Below are positions 56,816 through 64,000 of a stretch of 64,000 bases of DNA, piece by piece. Made by a program: the position numbers and the translations under genes. Positions within the stretch are counted from its first letter, which is position 1. Every line of letters starts with the position of its first letter. Under the pieces are notes generated by a model. The model was not told the DNA's origin and made no database searches. It worked only from the letters and a program-made list of their open reading frames with translations. The DNA is from a virus, in the IMG/VR virus record IMGVR_UViG_3300021354_000450, positions 1-64,000 of that record. One strand, written 5' to 3'.

Positions 56816-59778
56816 TGACAAAACCTATATGGCAAACAACATCAGGGTTCTTAGGAACCCTGTCTGAAAGAATAACAATGTCTATTAATTTAACTGCAAC
56901 AAATGCTAGTTCATATTCAATAATTAGTGGACAATTACCAACTGGACTTTATCTTAACAACTCTACAGGTGTTATTTTAGGAACACCATGTTCTGTTCCA
57001 GTAGATATAGAATCAACTTTTGTTATAAGAGCAACAAATACACAAGGTGTAAGTGATAGAACTTTTAGTTTTGATGTAACCGGTCCAAGTAATCCAGTTT
57101 GGATTACTTCAAGTGGGCTACTGCCTGTTGGTCTAAATGGTGAGTTTTATTCAATTAATAAAGAATATGTTGATTATCAACTTAGAGCAGAAACTGATAT
57201 TTTAAGTAAGGGTAATACTCTTAAATATTATATAGGTGATAATGAAGGAAATTTACCCCCAAATTTAAAATTATCAACTGATGGACGAATTACAGGATAT
57301 ATTAACGATAGTTTAAAAATAGATAAAACAGTTACATTAAATGGAGGTTATGATACAGAATATTATGATGCATTTCCATATGAACACAGCTCAATTAACC
57401 AATCATTAGCTAATTCTTCAACTTATATTAAATCTTATCAAATAAATTATGTTGCAAAAGAACGTCCGGCACGTGTGATCCTTACCGAGTCACACGACAT
57501 AAAAGATAAAGATCAAATTTTTATTCAAAACATTAAAGGTATGACAACTCTTAATGGAAATTTTTATTATTGTAAAGTTATTGATATAAGAAGTATTAGT
57601 CTTTATACTAACGAAGCTCTTTCAACTCCTGTTGATGCTTTAGGATTTACTTCGTATATTTCAGATGGAAAAGTATATTGGGGAAGTACTCAACAACTTC
57701 AACCAGAGGTTATTAACCGAATTTATCAATTTTATGTAACAGTAACTGATGGAATTCAAAGTTCACGTAGATTATTTGACATTAAAGTACTCGATCACGA
57801 AAGTTTAAGAGTTGACACAACATATATGAGTGTTGATGATGCAGATCTTAATGCAAGTGCTGGTTATATATTGGCACCGATATGGCAAAGTAAATATGGT
57901 GAAAAACTTCCAAAAGTACAAAATCTCGGAACAGTTCGTGCAGGAAAACCTCAAATTTTTAGTATATATGACTACGATCCTTACCCGTTAGATGGTCCTG
58001 TACTGTATGATTGGAACACAGTTGGAGTAAATCCAGATATTAAATTGTATGTTGATAGTCAAATTAACCTTGCGCATTTACCAACAAAAAATTTAAAAGG
58101 TCAAAATGCTGTTTATTATAAAAATGCAGAAATTTTACCTGTTAAAGGGATGAAAATTCAATTTAATGAATTTATTCCTAATACAGATTCGACCATTTAC
58201 ACAATAACTGGTGTTATTAAATTAACTGAAACCACAGGTATCCTTAATATTGACCAACCATTATCTCAGCAATTGCCTGATTCGAGAATTTTTTATGTCG
58301 GAACGGTGAATCAACACCCTCCAGGTCTAACCTTAGATCCAATGAATGGTAATTTATATGGTCAATTAATGTATCAACCAGCATTTGCGTTAGGATATCG
58401 ATTTACTGTTAAAGTTATAAAAATTGATCAAGCAACAGGAGATGATACTTTATATAATGCTGTCGGTAGTAACAATGCAAGGATTGTAGGTAAAGTTTAT
58501 ACAGAAACAAACAATTCATTTCCAAGTAATGTTCTTAATGCAGAAACTTATACCGGATCAATTGGAGATATTGTGTTAGTTAGTATGACTCCAGCAGTAA
58601 ATGCTGATTTACTTCTCCCTTTAATGGACGGAACCGTACGAGCTTACGTTTTCACCGGCAATAGTTGGGTTTATCTTGGTGAAACAGTGGCATCAAATCA
58701 AATTTATCTGTTAAATGTGTTAGGTGATGTACAAAGTTCGATTCAATTTGTTAGTACAAGTTCATTAGGAACACTAATTCCAGGTGAAATTAGTGAAATT
58801 GCAATTAAGGCTATAAATCTAAATACAAATTATGCAATTGAATATGAAATAATACAAGGTCAATTACCACAAGGATTGATATTAAATCAAGATGGTACCA
58901 TTCAAGGTAAAATTGTAAACACCGGACAAACTTATTTTGATTTTACTTCAACTTCACATTCATTTGGCTCGTTATCAATCGATGGAGGACAAACTTCAGT
59001 TGATAAAAATTTAAAATTTACTGTACGTGCAAGTGATGTATATAGATTAAGTTCAATTGATAAAGAATTCTTTATTACTGTAAACACTGACACACTAACC
59101 GATTACACAAGAATATATGTGAAACCATTTTTATCAAAAGAACAACGTTTTTCATATTCAACGTTTGTTACTGATCCGATAATTTTTGATCCTGTGTTAA
59201 TATATAGACCAAACGATCCGGAATTTGGTATTCAAAAACAAATTAAAATGTTATTAGAAACCGGTATTGAACAAGTTGATATAAATTTATATGCCGAAGC
59301 AATGCAAGAATATTTTCATCGTAAAAGTTTTTATTTTGGTGAAGTTAAAAGTGTGTTGGCGCAAGATCAACACGGAAATGATATTTACGAAATAATTTAT
59401 GTTGACATTATTGATAATCAAATGATTGGAAATATTGCATCTCCACTATATGCAACATCTGTTGAAAATATGCGATATGCAATTGAATCGATTCAAATAA
59501 CTCCAAATTCAATCATTAGTGTAGATGAAAGATTATATCCAAAATATATGACAACAGTACAACAAGACACTGGTGTTCCGTTAGGGTTCATTAAAGCGGT
59601 TCCTCTTTGTTATACAATTCCTGGCGGGTCAATTAAGATACTTTCAAGAATAAAAAATGCATTAGATACTAACGCATTTGATTTTAAACAATATCATTTT
59701 GATACTGATCGTATTATTATTGAAAATGTTAAAGATACAGAAAAACCTGGGTGGTTAATGAATCCAACCGACCGCTAA
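56815..59778 (+). CDS. Virion structural protein with Ig-like domains
   Basis: A 987-residue protein coupled to the giant gene by a one-base ATGA-type overlap. It contains several putative Ig (He_PIG) modules, each marked by QLPTGLYLNNSTGVILGTP-like wording (residues about 45-65, 400s, 680s). Such proteins are surface-exposed parts of tails or baseplates of T4-like marine phages. The C-terminal part (SKEQRFSYSTFVTDPIIF and on) looks like an assembly domain. Exact place in the virion unknown. Confidence 0.8.
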   Translation: MTKPIWQTTSGFLGTLSERITMSINLTATNASSYSIISGQLPTGLYLNNSTGVILGTPCSVPVDIESTFVIRATNTQGVSDRTFSFDVTGPSNPVWITSSGLLPVGLNGEFYSINKEYVDYQLRAETDILSKGNTLKYYIGDNEGNLPPNLKLSTDGRITGYINDSLKIDKTVTLNGGYDTEYYDAFPYEHSSINQSLANSSTYIKSYQINYVAKERPARVILTESHDIKDKDQIFIQNIKGMTTLNGNFYYCKVIDIRSISLYTNEALSTPVDALGFTSYISDGKVYWGSTQQLQPEVINRIYQFYVTVTDGIQSSRRLFDIKVLDHESLRVDTTYMSVDDADLNASAGYILAPIWQSKYGEKLPKVQNLGTVRAGKPQIFSIYDYDPYPLDGPVLYDWNTVGVNPDIKLYVDSQINLAHLPTKNLKGQNAVYYKNAEILPVKGMKIQFNEFIPNTDSTIYTITGVIKLTETTGILNIDQPLSQQLPDSRIFYVGTVNQHPPGLTLDPMNGNLYGQLMYQPAFALGYRFTVKVIKIDQATGDDTLYNAVGSNNARIVGKVYTETNNSFPSNVLNAETYTGSIGDIVLVSMTPAVNADLLLPLMDGTVRAYVFTGNSWVYLGETVASNQIYLLNVLGDVQSSIQFVSTSSLGTLIPGEISEIAIKAINLNTNYAIEYEIIQGQLPQGLILNQDGTIQGKIVNTGQTYFDFTSTSHSFGSLSIDGGQTSVDKNLKFTVRASDVYRLSSIDKEFFITVNTDTLTDYTRIYVKPFLSKEQRFSYSTFVTDPIIFDPVLIYRPNDPEFGIQKQIKMLLETGIEQVDINLYAEAMQEYFHRKSFYFGEVKSVLAQDQHGNDIYEIIYVDIIDNQMIGNIASPLYATSVENMRYAIESIQITPNSIISVDERLYPKYMTTVQQDTGVPLGFIKAVPLCYTIPGGSIKILSRIKNALDTNAFDFKQYHFDTDRIIIENVKDTEKPGWLMNPTDR

Positions 59779-59784
59779 TAAATA
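59777..59784 (+). promoter_or_regulatory. T4-late-like box AATAAATA
   Basis: AATAAATA fits NATAAATA, 23 bases before the ATG of the repeat fibre gene, a normal late-promoter spacing. Confidence 0.45.
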
Positions 59785-59807
59785 TAAGTTTAAGGACAGA
59801 AAAAATT

Positions 59808-61184
59808 ATGGCAAGTAACGTAACTAACTATTCACAAAATATAGACACAAATTTTCCCGTTCAAGGTCAAGATAATCCTAGTCAAGGATTTCGAGATAAT
59901 TTTGCACAAATAAGATTAGCACTTAATACCGCGGCAGAAGAAATTTCAACGGTACAAACACTTCATTCATCATCAAATTATACGTTACTTCCTGCAACAA
60001 ATACAATACTCGGTGGTGTTATTCCTGATAATGCTACAACTTTTGTTGATTCAAATGGAAGGATACGTGCTCAAACATCTTATGTTTTACCTGTAGCAAG
60101 TCCTATAATTTTAGGTGGTGTTAAAATTGGCAGTAACATAACATATAGCTTAGATGGAACAATTAGTGTAGCAAATTTATCAACTGCTACAACAAATATT
60201 CTCGGTGGAGTTAAAATTGGTACAGGTATTTCGATTACTAGTGATGGAACTATTAGTGCAACAACTGCTTCACAATTTACATTAACAACTGCAACAGCAA
60301 GTCAATTAGGTGGGGTAAAGATTGGTACAGGTGTTTCTATTTCACAAGATGGAACTATTAGTGTAACAACTGCTTCACAATTTACATTAACAACTGCAAC
60401 AGCAAGTCAATTAGGTGGGGTAAAGATTGGTACAGGTGTTTCTATTTCACAAGATGGAACTATTTCGGTCACAACAGGAAGTTTTGCTTTACAAACTGCA
60501 ACATCGGTAATATTAGGTGGTGTTAAAATTGGTACAGGTATTTCAATTACTAGTGATGGAACTATTAGTGCAACAACTGCTTCACAATTTACATTAACAA
60601 CTGCAACAATAAATTCACTCGGCGGAGTTAAAATTGGATCAGGTGTTTCTATTTCACAAGATGGAACTATTTCAGTCACAACAGGAAGTTTTACTTTACA
60701 AACTGCAACATCAGTAATATTAGGCGGAGTTAAAATTGGATCAGGTATTTCAATTACTGGTGATGGAACTATTAGTGCATCAGTTAGTAGTTCGTTACCA
60801 TCTCGTGTACAAGTAATCGGAACATCATCATCTATTGCTAGCGGAGCAACTGGAAATTTAACAATTGTCGGATATAAAGGATATGTTTTATATAATGTAG
60901 GAGTTGTATCAGCAGTCGGCGGAGCTTGGGTAAGAATATATAGTGATACTGCTTCAAGAACAGCAGATAGCAGTCGTAGTATGTTAGTTGATCCAACTAC
61001 AACTGGAATTATTGCTGAAATAGTTACTACTAGTAGTAGCACTACAGTACCAGTTACACCAGGTGTAATAGGATTTAATAATGAATCTCCCCCAACTTCA
61101 AATATCGAGTTAGCAATTACAAATAATAATGGTTCAGCTGGTACATTTGCAATAACATTAACTTTATTACCATTGGAATCTTAA
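59808..61184 (+). CDS. Repeat-rich tail fibre-like protein
   Basis: A 458-residue protein. The N-terminus NYSQNIDTNFPVQGQDNPSQGFRDNF is the attachment module found in many marine T4-like virion proteins and is repeated in the gene at 62898. Residues about 80-325 carry repeated LGGVKIGTGISITSDGTIS units, about 35 residues each, likely a beta-solenoid shaft. The C-terminal domain is beta-rich. Start at ATG 59808 behind AAGGACAG; a longer start would overlap the gene before. Confidence 0.82.
   Translation: MASNVTNYSQNIDTNFPVQGQDNPSQGFRDNFAQIRLALNTAAEEISTVQTLHSSSNYTLLPATNTILGGVIPDNATTFVDSNGRIRAQTSYVLPVASPIILGGVKIGSNITYSLDGTISVANLSTATTNILGGVKIGTGISITSDGTISATTASQFTLTTATASQLGGVKIGTGVSISQDGTISVTTASQFTLTTATASQLGGVKIGTGVSISQDGTISVTTGSFALQTATSVILGGVKIGTGISITSDGTISATTASQFTLTTATINSLGGVKIGSGVSISQDGTISVTTGSFTLQTATSVILGGVKIGSGISITGDGTISASVSSSLPSRVQVIGTSSSIASGATGNLTIVGYKGYVLYNVGVVSAVGGAWVRIYSDTASRTADSSRSMLVDPTTTGIIAEIVTTSSSTTVPVTPGVIGFNNESPPTSNIELAITNNNGSAGTFAITLTLLPLES
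60188..60790 (+). repeat. 105-bp tandem repeats in the fibre gene
   Basis: Units of about 105 bases encode LGGVKIGxGxSIxxDGTIS plus a linker; neighbouring copies at 60261 and 60366 are almost identical. Confidence 0.85.
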
Positions 61185-61185
61185 T

Positions 61186-62856
61186 ATGTCAACTATCGCA
61201 GAATATATCGTTACATTAAAATCTTTTGATGACCTTGATCAATTTTATATTGATATGGAAACAGTTGGAGGAACAACTGAAATTCCAGAACGAGCTGTTT
61301 CAGTTTATCGTCGAAGACCGATTAGCCGAAACACGCATTATTGTTTAACGATCGACGAAGCAAATCGACTGATGCAAGATCCAAGAGTTGAAGGTGTGGA
61401 ATTAGCAGAGTTATTATTAAACTCAATAACTCCATTATGGACACAGACTGGAAATTTTGAGAAATATGCACTAAGCAGCACGGGTAAAAACTGGGGATTG
61501 TATAGATGTATCAATGGACAACAAGTACCAAATTGGGGATGGGAAGGTGTTACCGCAATTAATAATAGTGTAACTTCGGGCCTGAGCGGTAAGAATGTTG
61601 ATGTTTTAATTGTTGATGGTCATTTTGATCCAGCACATCCAGAATTTAGTGTTAACCCAGACGGCACTGGTGGATCTCGTGTGGTACAGTTAGATTGGTA
61701 TACATTAAACTCAGTTGCTGCATCAGTTGATGATGATAATGCAACATTGTTATCAGGTACATATTTGTACACTCCTTATCATTACGGCATCGGAGAAGTA
61801 GCAGATGAAAATAATCACGGTTGCCATGTTGCCGGAATAACTGCAGGTAACTCAAACGGATGGGCAAGAAGTGCAACTATTTACAATATTAACCCATATC
61901 AAAATATTCAACGTACAATGTCAGTATTAACAATGTGGGATTATATTAGAGCATTTCATCGAACAAAATCTAAAAATCCTGCGACAGGAACACGTAATCC
62001 TACAATTTGTAATTGTAGTTATGGATCATCGATTACATTTCCAACTACAGGCCAATCTGGATCTATTACTAAAACAAATTATAGAGGAACAATCCTCGGA
62101 GATGGCACAACTCCGTTGAACGCTGGACAATTACATGCAAGCGGTATATACAGTGGAGTAGTGCCTTACTTTTCAACTTCGATAGCTGCAGATATCCAAC
62201 AAGCAATTGATGATGGTATTATTGTAGTAGCAGCAGCAGGAAATGAATCTTCATTAATTGATACAGTTGGCGGGTTAGATTATAATAATACATTTGAAGC
62301 AACTTATTTCGGAATACCTAGTACATGGTATAGTAATAGAGGAACTACTCCGAGTGCAGCATCTAATGTAATATGCGTAGGATCAATAAATAATTCTGTA
62401 ATCGAACAGAAAGCAAGTTATAGTAACACAGGTCCTCGAATTTCAATTTTTGCACCTGGAACTAAGATTACAAGTTCAATAAATAATTCTTATACGACTT
62501 GGGGGGCCATTAATGATAGAAGAAATAACACATATTTTATAACGTCAATTTCAGGTACTTCAATGGCATCTCCACAAGTGTGCGGGATATTAGCATGTGT
62601 TTTAGAATTATATCCAAGAATGACGCAAGCTGATGCATTAGCATACATTCAAAAATATGCAAAACAAGGACAGATAACATCGACTTCAGGTGGAGTAGGA
62701 GATGTAACTGATATTCTTAATGCAGGTAATCGATATTTGTATTTTAATCAAGAAAGAGGTTCAATAAACACAGTATTTCCAAAAGTTAATAATTTTTTAA
62801 GACCATCTTCTGGTCTTTTGTTTCCAAGAACTTCACGTAATATTAGATTCAAATAA
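61186..62856 (+). CDS. Subtilisin-like serine protease (S8)
   Basis: A 556-residue protease. The catalytic triad is clear: Asp in VDVLIVDGHFDP (about 146), His in NNHGCHVAGITAG (about 211) and Ser in SGTSMASPQVCG (about 458), with the oxyanion Asn in AAAGNES. No signal peptide. S8 proteases occur next to tail genes in T4-like cyanophages and may be virion-borne or process virion proteins. It sits between two genes with the same attachment module, so a virion role is likely. Confidence 0.92.
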   Translation: MSTIAEYIVTLKSFDDLDQFYIDMETVGGTTEIPERAVSVYRRRPISRNTHYCLTIDEANRLMQDPRVEGVELAELLLNSITPLWTQTGNFEKYALSSTGKNWGLYRCINGQQVPNWGWEGVTAINNSVTSGLSGKNVDVLIVDGHFDPAHPEFSVNPDGTGGSRVVQLDWYTLNSVAASVDDDNATLLSGTYLYTPYHYGIGEVADENNHGCHVAGITAGNSNGWARSATIYNINPYQNIQRTMSVLTMWDYIRAFHRTKSKNPATGTRNPTICNCSYGSSITFPTTGQSGSITKTNYRGTILGDGTTPLNAGQLHASGIYSGVVPYFSTSIAADIQQAIDDGIIVVAAAGNESSLIDTVGGLDYNNTFEATYFGIPSTWYSNRGTTPSAASNVICVGSINNSVIEQKASYSNTGPRISIFAPGTKITSSINNSYTTWGAINDRRNNTYFITSISGTSMASPQVCGILACVLELYPRMTQADALAYIQKYAKQGQITSTSGGVGDVTDILNAGNRYLYFNQERGSINTVFPKVNNFLRPSSGLLFPRTSRNIRFK

Positions 62857-62897
62857 TAAATCACAATTAAATAATTTTATAAAATAGGTAAATTAAA

Positions 62898-63224
62898 ATG
62901 ACAAGTTCAATAACAAATTATAGTTCAACTATAGATGTGCAATTTCCAGTTCCTGGAGTAGATAATGATACTCAAGGTTTTAGAGATAATTTTGGTAATA
63001 TTAAAAATGCATTAGATGCTGCTTCATCAGAAATATCTGATCTGCAAATCATTCAATCCGCATTAGTTTCATTAGTTTCAACTGAACCTTTATATTCATA
63101 CGGACAACCTGGTGATTTACAAGGTCAGATTTATGCAACAACACAAACTGTTTACATTTGTACCCAATCATATGTAAATACTTCAACAAAAATTTGGGCA
63201 AAAATTAATTGTATTAATTGGTAA
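62898..63224 (+). CDS. Small virion attachment-module protein
   Basis: A 108-residue protein made of the NYSSTIDVQFPVPGVDNDTQGFRDNF module (as at 59808) plus a short beta domain. It may cap or attach the fibre. AAATTAAA precedes the start; no strong ribosome site. Confidence 0.78.
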   Translation: MTSSITNYSSTIDVQFPVPGVDNDTQGFRDNFGNIKNALDAASSEISDLQIIQSALVSLVSTEPLYSYGQPGDLQGQIYATTQTVYICTQSYVNTSTKIWAKINCINW

Positions 63225-63230
63225 CAATAT

Positions 63231-63473
63231 ATGTTTAATCCTTTGATAGAAGATTTTACGCATCTAAAAGATAATGAACTTGATGCTAAAATTACAGATT
63301 TAAATAAAAAATATAGTATTTCTTTAAGAACAGGAAATAGTGCCCTTGCAATGCAAATAGCCATCATCCTCGAATCATTGAAAGAAGAAATTCAAAGACG
63401 TCAATACGAAGCTTCTAAGAAACTCATGCAAAAACAAAATAAAGACCTTGATGGTCTAATCAATGTCGGTTGA
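63231..63473 (+). CDS. Unknown 80-aa helical protein
   Basis: The wording FTHLKDNELDAKITDLNKKYSISLR and NSALAMQIAIILESLKEEIQRR is typical of a conserved small helical protein of T4-like marine phages. Function unknown. It follows the attachment protein by 6 bases. Confidence 0.72.
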   Translation: MFNPLIEDFTHLKDNELDAKITDLNKKYSISLRTGNSALAMQIAIILESLKEEIQRRQYEASKKLMQKQNKDLDGLINVG

Positions 63474-63498
63474 TCTTTCTTAAAAAATATGCTATACT
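63470..63498 (+). promoter_or_regulatory. Promoter TTGATC-N17-TATACT, 6 nt before an ATG
   Basis: TTGATC at 63470-63475, TATACT at 63493-63498, spacer 17. The polymerase ATG at 63505 follows after 6 bases, predicting a leaderless mRNA. Confidence 0.55.
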
Positions 63499-63504
63499 TA
63501 GACA

Positions 63505-64000
63505 ATGAAATCAACAGAATTTGGCGAAATTATTTTATCAGAACAGGATATAGTCCAAGGCCTATATTCTGGTAAAATTACAGATTTAAACAATCTAAAT
63601 ATTGACAATCTGAAATTAATTGAACAATTTAATTTTGCACGTAAACAAAATGCAGATGTATTTCAAGATTTAAAAAGTTTTCAAAATTTATATACTTCAG
63701 TTAAATTGTTTGATAAATCAAACCAATCAAATTGGTTCATGCCAGAAGATTATTGTACAAATTTAGTAGAATTTTTATACGATCAATGTACGACCAAAGA
63801 ACAACAAACAAGAGTAGACCAAGAATTAACTTTGTTTATTCAACATAACATGTTTGATCTATTATTTTATCTTAAATACCTAGTTGACACAATGCGAGAA
63901 CATAATGTTGTTTGGGGTGTTGGTCGAGGAAGTAGTGTTGCAAGTTATGTATTATACTTAATCGGAATACATAAAGTTGACAGCATTAAGTATGATTTAG
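63505..64000 (+). CDS. C-family DNA polymerase III alpha-like protein, N-terminal part
   Basis: The first 165 residues of a gene that runs off the window. After a helical N-terminus, VVWGVGRGSSVASYVLYLIGIHKVDSIKYDL matches the G-x-GRGS...YxLGI-xxxDPLxxxL block at the start of the DnaE/PolC polymerase domain, where the incoming-nucleotide site begins. The N-terminal PHP domain of bacterial DnaE is absent or reduced. T4-like phages normally use a B-family polymerase, so this is notable. Whether it is a replicase or an extra enzyme needs the rest of the gene. Confidence 0.8.
   Translation, partial: MKSTEFGEIILSEQDIVQGLYSGKITDLNNLNIDNLKLIEQFNFARKQNADVFQDLKSFQNLYTSVKLFDKSNQSNWFMPEDYCTNLVEFLYDQCTTKEQQTRVDQELTLFIQHNMFDLLFYLKYLVDTMREHNVVWGVGRGSSVASYVLYLIGIHKVDSIKYDL

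Noticed and set aside
60407-61042. A 211-codon open frame on the minus strand
   Set aside because: It is antisense to the fibre gene's Thr/Ser/Gly-rich repeats; low-complexity repeats leave the opposite frames open. The protein is repetitive (VVTEIVPSCEIETPDPI) and has no ribosome site.

Overview
The window is part of the genome of a large, AT-rich (about one third GC by eye) marine-type tailed phage with T4-like (myovirus) virion modules. The case for a virus is the very long tail/fibre genes of the kind seen in marine T4-like phages, a dense array of about two dozen tRNA genes, a T4-type RNA-repair pair (polynucleotide kinase and RNA ligase), dozens of tiny overlapping ORFs of unknown function, and T4-late-promoter-like NATAAATA boxes. 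A Gram-negative host is implied by the outer-membrane CsgG lipoprotein, several other lipoproteins and a surface-sugar cassette. I cannot name the host.

Layout. (1) 1-3949: a stress and cofactor cluster: the end of dnaK, then groEL, hsp20, clpS, heme oxygenase and a ferredoxin-dependent bilin reductase; a consensus promoter overlaps the groEL stop codon. (2) 3959-11961: one unknown 452-aa protein, then a curli-like operon (csgF, csgG, a curlin-repeat protein, a FecR-domain protein, a PA14 plus curlin-repeat protein, a small lipoprotein) that ends in a CHASE2-adenylate/guanylate cyclase. (3) 11962-12985, minus strand: four small membrane proteins. (4) 13065-22279, minus strand: a nucleotide-sugar and glycosyltransferase cassette with dTDP-glucose dehydratase-like, SDR, RfbH-like 3-dehydrase, ThDP enzyme, hydroxy-oxovalerate aldolase and acetaldehyde dehydrogenase; it continues on the plus strand to 25173 with a C-methyltransferase-like protein and a nucleotidyltransferase. 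(5) 25174-35036: promoters, a 48-aa gene with its own terminator, a GIY-YIG-like protein, the tRNA array with FeoA, a PD-(D/E)XK nuclease and lipoproteins embedded in it, at least three gene-free stretches that look like structured RNA, and the RNA-repair genes. (6) 35103-48108: small early-type genes, ClpP, QueD-like protein, UV-damage endonuclease, an AT-hook protein and a SufC plus SufB/D-like pair. (7) 48176-63473: virion genes (2879-aa and 987-aa structural proteins, repeat fibre, subtilisin-like protease). (8) 63505 to the end: start of a C-family (DnaE-like) DNA polymerase.

How the genes may work together. Three themes recur. Protein quality control: DnaK, GroEL, Hsp20, ClpS and ClpP. 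Iron and Fe-S chemistry: heme oxygenase frees iron, FeoA belongs to ferrous transport, SufC/SufBD belong to Fe-S assembly, and the bilin reductase and RfbH-type dehydrase are users of iron-sulfur electron carriers. Cell-surface remodelling: curli-like export plus a branched or deoxy sugar pathway. These links are inference from gene content.

The least expected signals in the raw sequence are a set of tRNAs whose T-loop positions 54 and 58 are swapped (A54/T58 instead of T54/A58), a family of near-identical long-stem hairpins in tRNA spacers, gene-free structured regions behind a promoter, and four genes whose -10 box ends 5-6 nt before the ATG (predicted leaderless mRNAs).
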